A stretch of 64,000 bases of DNA from assembly GCA_036732005.1 (NCBI GenBank), contig DAINDF010000007.1, forward strand, positions 124,001 through 188,000. Direction: 5' to 3'. Positions 1-6,532 of this stretch are shown here, in pieces. Source of the stretch: UBA1926 sp036732005 (GTDB lineage Bacteria > Planctomycetota > Phycisphaerae > Phycisphaerales > UBA1924). How positions within the stretch are numbered: the stretch's first letter is position 1; every line of letters begins with the position of its first letter. Made by a program: the position numbers and the translations under genes. The notes beneath the pieces were generated by a model. It did no database searches, was not told the DNA's origin, and saw nothing but the letters and a program-made list of their open reading frames with translations.

Positions 1-354
1 CGGCGGAGCGAGGGCCTCCCGAGCCTGAACCGGGGGCAGTCGTCGGCCATGGTCTTCAACGGGCCGGCGGTGGTCGCCGCGATGGCGGACACGCCCGACT
101 GGGCCCGCCCCGAATACGCCCGCAACGATCGGCACCTGACCTCGCGCGAACCCCGGGCCCTGACCGCGATCGACGAATGGCCCCAGCCCGCGCCCCCGAG
201 TATCGAGAAGCAGCGGCGCACGACGATCAGCCGGTCTCCGCAGACGATCATCATCTACGGGCGGGGCACGCCCCGCGGGGGCGAGCACCGCCCGGGCCCG
301 GACCGCGGTCGGCAGCGGTACGAGCCCCACCGGGGCGATCGCCGGGTACCCTGA
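1..354 (+). CDS. 3' end of an unidentified protein (partial)
   Basis: The frame is open from the first base of the window and stops at TGA 352-354, so this is probably the last 117 codons of a gene that starts outside. An internal ATG at 49 exists but has no clear ribosome binding site. The visible part is hydrophilic, rich in Arg, Pro and Asp, with one short hydrophobic stretch (TIIIYGRG) near residues 85-92 and no signal peptide or membrane segment. No family is recognised. It is on the same strand as murA, 79 bp upstream of it. In DNA this GC-rich, open frames of this length also arise by chance, so it could be spurious. Confidence 0.35.
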   Translation, partial: RRSEGLPSLNRGQSSAMVFNGPAVVAAMADTPDWARPEYARNDRHLTSREPRALTAIDEWPQPAPPSIEKQRRTTISRSPQTIIIYGRGTPRGGEHRPGPDRGRQRYEPHRGDRRVP

Positions 355-433
355 ACGGGCAGTGGTGTTGCGTCGTGCGGCGTCGGGCCGATGATTCCGC
401 GGGCGCGCCCCACCTGCGCCGCGGAGGACCCGG

Positions 434-1732
434 ATGGACAGTTTCGTGATCGAGGGCGGACGCCGCCTGGATGGAACGATCCGCATCAACGGGTCGAAGA
501 ACGCCGCGCTCCCGCTCATGGCCGCGGCGCTGCTCACCGACCAGCCGGTCACGCTCCGCGGCGTGCCCGACCTGGCGGACATCGGGAACATGCGGCGCCT
601 GCTGGCGGAGCTGGGCGTCGAATTCTCCGGCGATCCCGGCGCACCCCGGCTGAAGGTGACCGACGAGGGCGAGAGCCACGCGCGGTACGACATCGTGCGC
701 ACGATGCGCGCCAGCATCTGCGTGCTCGGGCCCATGCTCGCGCGGCGGGGTGAGGCGCGGGTCTCGATGCCGGGCGGGTGCGCGATCGGCGACCGGCCCG
801 TCGACCTGCACCTGCGCGGCCTCCGGGCCCTGGGCGCCCAGATCGATCTGGACGGGGGTGACATCATCGCCCGGGCCCCGGGCGGACGGCTGCGGGGCGA
901 CACGATTTTCCTGGGCGGCGCGTTCGGCTCGACCGTCCTGGGCACGGCGAATGTCATGTCGGCCGCGACGCTGGCGGAGGGGACGACCGTCATCGAGTCG
1001 GCGGCGTGCGAGCCCGAGGTGGTCGACCTCGCGCGGCTTCTGACCGCGATGGGGGCGAAGATCGAGGGGGCGGGCTCGCCGCGCATCACGGTGCACGGCG
1101 TTCACCGCCTGGGCGGCGCGGATCACGCGGTCATCCCGGACCGGATCGAGGCCGCGACTTACATGTGCGCCGCGGCGATCACCAACGGTTCGCTGGTGCT
1201 CGAGGACTGCCCGCTGGATTGCCTGCTGGCGGTGACCGACCGCCTGGAGGCGGTGGGCGTGCGCGTCGAGCTTCTCGGCCCCTGCCCGGACATGCTGCGT
1301 TGCCGGTGCCGGGTGACGGCGGAGCGCGTGCTGCGCCCGATCGAGGTGACGACGCAGCCGCACCCGGGGTTCCCGACCGATGTGCAGGCGCAGTTGATGG
1401 CGCTGCTCTGCCTGGCGGAGGGGAACAGCGTGATCACGGAGAAGATCTTCCCGGAGCGGTTCCTGCATGTCGCCGAGCTGAGCCGGATGGGGGCGAGGCT
1501 GTTCCGGCAGGGGAACACGGTGGTGGTGAGCGGGGTGCGCGCGCTCAAGGGCGCGCCGGTGATGGCGAGCGACCTGCGCGCGAGCGCCGGCCTCGTGCTC
1601 GCGGGCCTGGCAGCCCAGGGGACGACGACGGTCAACCGCGTCTACCACCTCGACCGGGGCTACGAGAAGATGGAAGAGCGGCTCGCGGCGGTCGGGGCGA
1701 GGATCGAACGGGTGAGCGACCGGGAGGGGTAG
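434..1732 (+). CDS. murA: UDP-N-acetylglucosamine 1-carboxyvinyltransferase (MurA)
   Basis: Catalyses the first committed step of peptidoglycan synthesis in the cytoplasm: transfer of enolpyruvate from PEP to UDP-GlcNAc. The 432-residue length is normal for the family. Visible signatures are the catalytic Lys-Asn pair in NGSKNAALP (K22, N23), the active-site loop PGGCAIGDRPVD carrying the PEP-reactive Cys116 (the fosfomycin target in other bacteria), and PGFPTDVQAQ with the conserved Asp316. The ATG at 434 is preceded by GGAGG about 7 bp upstream. With murD at 28.5 kb it shows that the organism keeps peptidoglycan genes, a point once debated for planctomycetes. Downstream lies a 72-bp palindromic element (1744-1815). 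Confidence 0.97.
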   Translation: MDSFVIEGGRRLDGTIRINGSKNAALPLMAAALLTDQPVTLRGVPDLADIGNMRRLLAELGVEFSGDPGAPRLKVTDEGESHARYDIVRTMRASICVLGPMLARRGEARVSMPGGCAIGDRPVDLHLRGLRALGAQIDLDGGDIIARAPGGRLRGDTIFLGGAFGSTVLGTANVMSAATLAEGTTVIESAACEPEVVDLARLLTAMGAKIEGAGSPRITVHGVHRLGGADHAVIPDRIEAATYMCAAAITNGSLVLEDCPLDCLLAVTDRLEAVGVRVELLGPCPDMLRCRCRVTAERVLRPIEVTTQPHPGFPTDVQAQLMALLCLAEGNSVITEKIFPERFLHVAELSRMGARLFRQGNTVVVSGVRALKGAPVMASDLRASAGLVLAGLAAQGTTTVNRVYHLDRGYEKMEERLAAVGARIERVSDREG

Positions 1733-1743
1733 AACGCCCCAAC

Positions 1744-1815
1744 GAGCCCTGAGCGTGAGCGATGGGCCGTTCGTCAACCGGCGCGGGCCCGGCCCGTCGC
1801 TGACGCTCCGGGCTC
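1744..1815. repeat. 72-bp palindromic element, family A, intergenic copy
   Basis: Two 25-bp arms, 1744-1768 and 1791-1815, are inverted copies of each other with 22 of 25 bases matching, separated by 22 bp. The arms begin GAGCCC and end GGGCTC. A second copy with the same arms lies inside purB (7911-7995). The element is between murA and the next gene, so it could act as a terminator-like hairpin, but there is no T run on either side. Confidence 0.75.
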
Positions 1816-1840
1816 TTGTGATCCCGACTAAACTGCGACC

Positions 1841-2547
1841 GTGGGAGCGAAGCACATCACGCCCCGGGTGTTGATGGGCCAGCGGCGCACGCCGGGCGAG
1901 ATGGCGCGGGTGCGTTCGCTCCTGCGCCTCGCGCGGGGGGAGTTCGGGCGGCTGGCGTGGGCGGACCGGAAGGTGATCGTCGCGGCGGCGCTGGGGGAGG
2001 TCGCGGATTTCACGGACCAGACGCCGGACTATGCCGAGCGATGGAGTGAGGCTCTTGCGTCGGAGCGAGCGCTGGCAAGCCACGCCGATCGGCGACGGCG
2101 AGACGAGGCACGCGATGAGCCGGCCCCGGCGCATCGCCCGCGGCCCGTTCCTTCGGTCGAGGTTGATCCCGCCGTCGTCCGGTGGCTGCTCACCGACGGA
2201 GAGGCGCTGCCAAGCGTGCACGCGGCGGGCGTCCAGATCCGGGCCGCCCTTGTGCCGGGCCTGCTCAACCTCGAGGATGCTATCGCCGCTCGCCCCCTCT
2301 GGTGCTTCGCCTGCGTGCTCGGGGGCGTGCTGCTGCTCGGGGCCAGGTGCCGGACGATCGGCTTGCCGGGCTGCCTCGTGACCGAGGCGGAGATGCCGGG
2401 CAGCCATCCGTGCGCGATCGTCGCGGACCGCGCCGAGGTCGGGGGCGGCATGGACCTCCGCAACGGCTTCCGGGCCGAGGGCGAGGTCAGGCTCCTCGGC
2501 GCCCGAATCACGGGCGATCTCGCATGCGACGGCGGGGCGTTCGTCAA
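1841..2547 (+). CDS. repeat-rich membrane protein, N-terminal fragment before an assembly gap
   Basis: This is the 5' part (235 codons visible) of a gene interrupted by 100 N. The first 85 residues are charged and include a helical, J-domain-like stretch (GEFGRLAWADRKVIVAAALGE). From about residue 115 the protein has short right-handed repeats of the type (A/G)xARIxGDLxCxGGxF and GFRAEGEVRLLGAR. These recall proteins often labelled 'membrane-associated oxidoreductase', although no cofactor motif is visible and that name should not be taken as a function. The reading frame changes across the N block only because the block length is arbitrary. If the identical 25-bp flanks are overlapped, the frame continues exactly into the next fragment. 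Confidence 0.6.
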
Positions 2548-2647
2548 NNNNNNNNNNNNNNNNNNNNNNNNNNNNNNNNNNNNNNNNNNNNNNNNNNNNN
2601 NNNNNNNNNNNNNNNNNNNNNNNNNNNNNNNNNNNNNNNNNNNNNNN
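2548..2647. other. assembly gap of exactly 100 N flanked by identical 25-bp sequence
   Basis: A run of 100 N, the conventional placeholder for a gap of unknown size. The 25 bases before it (2523-2547) and after it (2648-2672) are identical and encode CDGGAFV in the protein repeat. The gap therefore sits in a repeat unit where the assembler could not choose a path. True missing length is unknown and could be zero. Confidence 0.97.
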
Positions 2648-3087
2648 CATGCGACGGCGGGGCGTTCGTCAACCCGGGGGGCGTAGCGCTTAGCGCGGAT
2701 GGGGCCCGCGTCGAGGGGACGCTGTTCCTGCGGGGGATCCGGGAGGTGCGCGGCACGATCAAGCTAATGCGGAGCCGGGTGGGCTACCTCAACGACATGC
2801 CCAGAGCATCGATTGTCAGGGGCGACGCGCCCGCGTGGCCCGCGGAGATCCTGCTCACCGATTTCCGGTACGACGGGATCTTCCCGGGTGCCCCGCTCTC
2901 GGCCAAGGACCGGCTGGCGTGGCTGGCGAACCACGATGCGACCCATGGCCGGTTCTATCCGAGCGACCCGCCCGACCCCCAGCCCTACCGGCAACTGGCC
3001 GGGGTGCTCAAGCAGCAGGGGCGCGAGGCGGACGCGCGGGCCGTGCTCTTCGGCTATGAACGGTGTAGATCTCGGTGGACCCCCTAA
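2648..3087 (+). CDS. repeat-rich membrane protein, middle fragment
   Basis: Continues the gene after the N gap. It starts in the repeat (CDGGAFVNPGGVALSADGAR), ends the repeat region near 2800, and then reads through a conserved-looking segment (RLAWLANHDATHGRFYPSDP ... PYRQLAGVLKQQGREADARAVLFGYER) that in related proteins leads into the C-terminal membrane part. True homologous sequence stops at about 3062. The final codons, up to TAA 3085-3087, come from adapter-like sequence and are not real protein. The continuation is in the fragment starting at 3103, in the same frame. Confidence 0.6.
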
Positions 3088-3101
3088 CAATAAAAAAAAA
3101 A
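3063..3101 (+). other. probable Illumina P5 adapter read-through plus poly-A embedded in the scaffold
   Basis: Bases 3063-3078 (GTGTAGATCTCGGTGG) are identical to the reverse complement of the 3' part of the Illumina P5 flow-cell adapter. The next 13 bases (3079-3091) match the rest of that adapter at 8 of 13 positions, as expected for a low-quality read end, and end in T at exactly the adapter length. Ten A residues follow (3092-3101), typical of reading past the fragment end. The block introduces the stop codons at 3085 and 3091 in what is otherwise one reading frame. Confidence 0.85.
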
Positions 3102-3102
3102 G

Positions 3103-3702
3103 TATCCGAAACTGGTTCGCGCCGCGAAGGCCCTGGCGCGGGCGTTTCGTCCGGTGGCGGACAGGGTTCGTTGGGTGTATCGGCGGACACTCGGGCCGGT
3201 GGTGCGTTGGCTGCGCCCGCTGCTCACAATCACCTTCCCGCAGGTGTATCGCGTGCTCGTCGGCTTCGGCTATTACCGCTGGCGGGCGCTGGCGTGGCTG
3301 CTTGTGTTGCTCGTCGCCGGCTCGATCGTCTTCGGCTACCAGTCGGGGCGGCGGATGCAGCCGACGCAGATGCTCGCGCTGCGCGAGTTCGAGAGCGCCC
3401 ATGTGCAGAACGGGGCGTCGGCGGCCCGCGCGGGGGGCGAACTCACGCGGCGCTACCCGAAGTTCAACGCGCTGATCTACTCGGCCGATGCGCTGATCCC
3501 GCTGGTGAGTTTCCACCAGGAGGACTACTGGACGCCGCGGGGGGACCCGGCGGTCCATTCCATCGGGAGTTGGTGGAGGACCGGGGGGTGGTGGAGCGGG
3601 CGCTGGTGGACGAAGGTCTACCTCGTCTTCCACATCTCGATGGGGTGGGTCATCGCGACGCTGTTCGCGGCGTCGTTCACGCGGCTGATGCGGCACGATT
3701 GA
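3103..3702 (+). CDS. repeat-rich membrane protein, C-terminal fragment with membrane segments
   Basis: Downstream continuation of the gene starting at 1841. The frame is open from 3094, and an in-frame ATG at 3154 would give a 182-residue protein, but the coding sequence clearly extends upstream of it (KLVRAAKALARAFRP). Visible features are a membrane segment (RALAWLLVLLVAGSIVFGY), the conserved region YPKFNALIYSADALIPLVSF followed by HQEDYW, and a second membrane segment near the end (VYLVFHISMGWVIATLFAASF). In related proteins this FNxLIYSxDxLxP region joins directly to the repeat region. The gene therefore appears to be a single protein of over 600 residues broken by assembly faults rather than a genuine pseudogene. 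Confidence 0.6.
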   Translation, partial: YPKLVRAAKALARAFRPVADRVRWVYRRTLGPVVRWLRPLLTITFPQVYRVLVGFGYYRWRALAWLLVLLVAGSIVFGYQSGRRMQPTQMLALREFESAHVQNGASAARAGGELTRRYPKFNALIYSADALIPLVSFHQEDYWTPRGDPAVHSIGSWWRTGGWWSGRWWTKVYLVFHISMGWVIATLFAASFTRLMRHD

Positions 3703-3737
3703 TACGGCTCGTGATTGACCGCTGCGCGTGCGCCGCC

Positions 3738-3828
3738 GGTGCCACCACCCGCCGCGTCAGCGGCGCGTGGTGCGGATCGGACGCCGACGAGAGACGCACG
3801 ACGCGCCCTCCGGGCGGGTCGTGGCACC
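3738..3828 (-). repeat. 91-bp two-hairpin repeat, family B, single copy
   Basis: This is the reverse complement of the unit tandemly arrayed at 22.4-22.95 kb and has the same length, 91 bp. Both ends carry the terminal inverted repeat GGTGCCAC(C/G)ACCCGCC. Each half folds into its own GC-rich hairpin. Similarity to the array continues outside the 91 bp on both sides (to about 3698 and 3862), so the full unit is near 160 bp. The rest of 3703-4012 shows no gene. Confidence 0.8.
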
Positions 3829-4012
3829 GCTTTCCGCGCGTCAACCAATCCAGATCCGTATGACTCGGGTGCGCGGGCCGGGCCGATGGTTCGGCCTGTG
3901 CGGAGTCGGGCCCATACTCGGGCGAGTGCAGGGCGAGGGCGTTTGGGGCGGTTGGGGAACGAGACTCCGCGGGCTTGCGCGGCTCGTCGCGGGCGTGCAA
4001 CACGGGCCCGGT

Positions 4013-4930
4013 TCACTCCCCGCGGCGGAGGGCGTCCATCGCCTCGGCGAACTTCGCGCCCATGTCGAGATAGCCCGCGGTGTCGTAGTGCGCGGCGTCG
4101 GAGTAGCCGTAAGCGTCGGTGCTGGTGACCAGGGCGGCGTGGGGGTCGGCGCCGGCGACCTCGGCCTGGGCGGCGCGGACGATGTCGCCGTGCTTCCACT
4201 GGGGGGTGGATTCGCCGGCGTTGAGTCGGCTGTCGGAGATTCGGCCCATGACGAAGGGGAGGTCGTCGCGGTGCATGGCGGCGCGGAGGAGTTCGATGAG
4301 CTCGGCGAGGTTGGTGTCGTAGTCGGCGGCGGTCTCGAACAGGTTCGCGTCGCTCTCGCCCTGCATCCAGACGATGCCGGCGGGGATGAGCGTGTCGGGC
4401 TGGCCGTCGCCGTCGATGTCGGGGACGCGGATCGCGTTGAAGATCGTCGCGAGGGCGTGGTCGTACTGGTTGATGCCGCGGGATTCGCCCTCGCCCCGGG
4501 TGTCGTGCGGGTCCCAGGTGCCGGCGGCGGGCTGGCGGGCGTCGATGCTGGTGCCGCCTCGGGCGTATTTGATGATGGCGATGTTTTCATCGGGTCGGAG
4601 TTCGCGCATGCGCCGGGCGAAAGCGAACTCGGGGCCGAAGCGGCCGGCGGGCTTGGCGGCCTTGCCGTCGGTGTTGGCGCCGACGCCGAACCCGGGGACG
4701 AGTTCGGACCAGCAGCCGACGCCCTCGGCGGGCTCGAAGTCCTTGCGGATCTGCCCGAAGAAGATGCGGGTGTTGGCGACGGGGCCTCGCATGTCCTCGG
4801 GGAGTTCGCTCGCGTGCCCGAAGCCGACCATGTTCGATTGGCCCCCGAAGTAGTAGAGGTGGTAGGTGCCCGCGGGGGCGGCCTGGGCGAGGGCGGCGAG
4901 CGTGATCGCGGCGAGTTTGGCGTTGTTCAT
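4013..4930 (-). CDS. secreted SGNH/GDSL-type carbohydrate esterase (CE6 / sialate O-acetylesterase-like)
   Basis: Predicted exported hydrolase of 305 residues that would remove acetyl groups from glycans. A signal peptide is visible (MNNAKLAAITLAALAQAAPA, cleavage near residue 20). Block I is YYFGGQSNMVGFG with the nucleophile Ser32. A central IVWMQGESDANLF matches the conserved WxQGExD block of this family, and near the C-terminus DAAHYDTAGYLDMG supplies the Asp and His of the triad. Length and motif order fit CE6 esterases. Substrate cannot be read from the sequence. It is read on the same strand as the aldolase gene upstream, but a terminator (4945-4969) separates them, so it probably has its own promoter. 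No strong Shine-Dalgarno sequence precedes the ATG. Confidence 0.85.
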   Translation of the reverse strand: MNNAKLAAITLAALAQAAPAGTYHLYYFGGQSNMVGFGHASELPEDMRGPVANTRIFFGQIRKDFEPAEGVGCWSELVPGFGVGANTDGKAAKPAGRFGPEFAFARRMRELRPDENIAIIKYARGGTSIDARQPAAGTWDPHDTRGEGESRGINQYDHALATIFNAIRVPDIDGDGQPDTLIPAGIVWMQGESDANLFETAADYDTNLAELIELLRAAMHRDDLPFVMGRISDSRLNAGESTPQWKHGDIVRAAQAEVAGADPHAALVTSTDAYGYSDAAHYDTAGYLDMGAKFAEAMDALRRGE

Positions 4931-4944
4931 GGGGGCAGGATATG

Positions 4945-4969
4945 AAAAACCCCCCGCGTGCGCGGGGGG
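4945..4969 (-). terminator. intrinsic terminator of the aldolase gene
   Basis: On the minus strand an 8-bp perfect GC stem (4962-4969 with 4950-4957, loop of 4) is followed at once by five T residues (complement of A 4945-4949). It lies 48 bp downstream of the aldolase stop codon and just before the esterase start codon at 4930. Confidence 0.85.
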
Positions 4970-5017
4970 CTGTTGAAGAACTCGGATGCGCGGATCGGGC
5001 CGGGCGATCCGTCGTGA

Positions 5018-6118
5018 TCAGGCGATGGTGACGCTCTCGTCGAGATAGACATCCTGGATCGCGTGCAGCAGGGCGACACCCTCCTTCATGGGGCGCTGGA
5101 AGGCCTTGCGGCCGGAGATCAGGCCCATGCCGCCGGCCCGCTTGTTGATGACGGCGGTCTTGACGGCATCGCCGAGGTCGCTGGCGCCCTTGGAATCGCC
5201 GCCCGAGTTGATGAGGGGGACGCGGCCCATGTAGTTGTTGATGACCTGGTAGCGGCAGAGGTCGATCGGGTGCCCGCCGCCGCCGTTCTCGTCCGACCCG
5301 GCGAGCTGGGTGTAGATCTCCTTGCGGAACTTGCCGTAGGCGGAATCGCCCGTGTTGAGGGCCTTGTACCCGCCGTTGTTGGTGGGGAGCTTCTGCTTGA
5401 TGATGTCGGCCTGGATGGTGGCGCCGAGGTGGTTGGCCTGCCCGGTGAGGTCGGCGGCGGCGTGATAGTCGACCCCGTTCACCTTGAAGCTGTTGTTGCG
5501 GAGGTAGCACCAGAGGACGGTGACCATGCCCAGGTCATGGGCCTCGGCGAACATGTCGGAGACATACTGGATCTCCTGTCCCGAGTCCTCGGAGCCGAAG
5601 TAGATGGTCGCGCCGACGGCGACGGCGCCCATCTCGTAGGCCTGGCGGATGGAGCCGAAGGGGATCTGGTGGAACTGGTTGGGGTAGGTGAGCAGCTCGT
5701 TGTGGTTGAACTTGACGAGGAAGGGGATCTTGTGGGCGTACTTGCGCGCGACCGCCCCGAGCACACCGAAGGTGGAGGCGACGGCGTTGCACCCGCCCTC
5801 GATGGCGAGCTCGACGATCTTCTCGGGGTCGAAGTACGCGGGGTTGGGGGCGAACGACGCGCCGGCGGAGTGCTCGATGCCCTGGTCGACCGGGAGGATC
5901 GAGACATAGCCCGTGCCGGAGAGGCGGCCGGTGTTCAGGATGTACTGGAAGTTGCGGAGCACCGCCGAATTGCGGTCGGTCTGGGCGAAGACCCGCTCGA
6001 CGAAATCGGGGCCCGGCAGGTGCAGGGCGTTCTTGCTGACGGTCTTGGACTCGTGGCCGAGCAGGGCGCCGGCCTCGGCGCCGAGGACTTCGCGGACATT
6101 GATCTTGGTTGCTGCCAT
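5018..6118 (-). CDS. class I fructose-bisphosphate aldolase (DhnA/FbaB family)
   Basis: Glycolytic and gluconeogenic enzyme that cleaves fructose 1,6-bisphosphate through a Schiff base. The 366 residues from the ATG at 6118 include the DhnA-type features VSILPVDQGIEHS near residue 70, FLVKFNHNELL, the VTVLWCYLRN strand, and QADIIKQKLP, whose first Lys is the likely Schiff-base residue. Near the C-terminus, PLINSGGDSK and GLISGRKAFQRP look like the phosphate-binding loops. An open frame continues upstream to 6214, but the start at 6118 has a GGGGAGAA Shine-Dalgarno sequence just before it and aligns with the start of the conserved region. A terminator follows at 4945-4969. Confidence 0.92.
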   Translation of the reverse strand: MAATKINVREVLGAEAGALLGHESKTVSKNALHLPGPDFVERVFAQTDRNSAVLRNFQYILNTGRLSGTGYVSILPVDQGIEHSAGASFAPNPAYFDPEKIVELAIEGGCNAVASTFGVLGAVARKYAHKIPFLVKFNHNELLTYPNQFHQIPFGSIRQAYEMGAVAVGATIYFGSEDSGQEIQYVSDMFAEAHDLGMVTVLWCYLRNNSFKVNGVDYHAAADLTGQANHLGATIQADIIKQKLPTNNGGYKALNTGDSAYGKFRKEIYTQLAGSDENGGGGHPIDLCRYQVINNYMGRVPLINSGGDSKGASDLGDAVKTAVINKRAGGMGLISGRKAFQRPMKEGVALLHAIQDVYLDESVTIA

Positions 6119-6399
6119 GAAAATTCTCCCCGGGAACGGTGCGTGTCTTCCCCGTGTGGGCGGATGATACGCGAGCGATGTATCCGATTCTGTTGTGCTA
6201 CAGCGGTTGACCAACCCGCCGGAGCCCGTTCAAAACAGGAACAGGCCCGATCCGGGCCGGCCCGACAGATTTTCTCGGGGAATGTTGGCCAGCGAACCAG
6301 TCCCGTGGCATCTTTCCCCACGGTGGGTAGTCGCCGTCCCCGTGGCGTTTGAGGGGCAGCGGCGAGCCGGTTGTGGCAAGGTCGACCGGCTCAGCGAGA

Positions 6400-6441
6400 A
6401 CGAAGAAAGCGGCCTGCCTCGCGGGCCGCTTTCTTCGTTTT
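6400..6441. terminator. strong bidirectional hairpin downstream of purB
   Basis: Perfect 15-bp stem (6400-6414 with 6424-6438, loop of 9). Its GC core, AAGCGGCC, is flanked by AT-rich base, with TTT following on the plus strand. It lies 92 bp past the purB stop on the minus strand. The U tract is better for the plus strand, where no gene is seen upstream. The remainder of the gene-free stretch 6119-6532 shows only the upstream region of the aldolase gene and nothing else recognisable. Confidence 0.6.
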
Positions 6442-6532
6442 GGGGCAGGCCCGCTCCCGCCCCGCGAGCCCACCGCCGGGGAGGCCCGAACGCAGGCAAG
6501 GGCTCAGTCGCCAGCCCTCTCACCACAACCCG

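Noticed and set aside
251..2650. A 799-codon minus-strand frame crossing the N gap
   Set aside because: Opposite to murA and the repeat protein, and includes undetermined bases. Only its palindrome-derived peptide string is of interest, and that is reported as a repeat.
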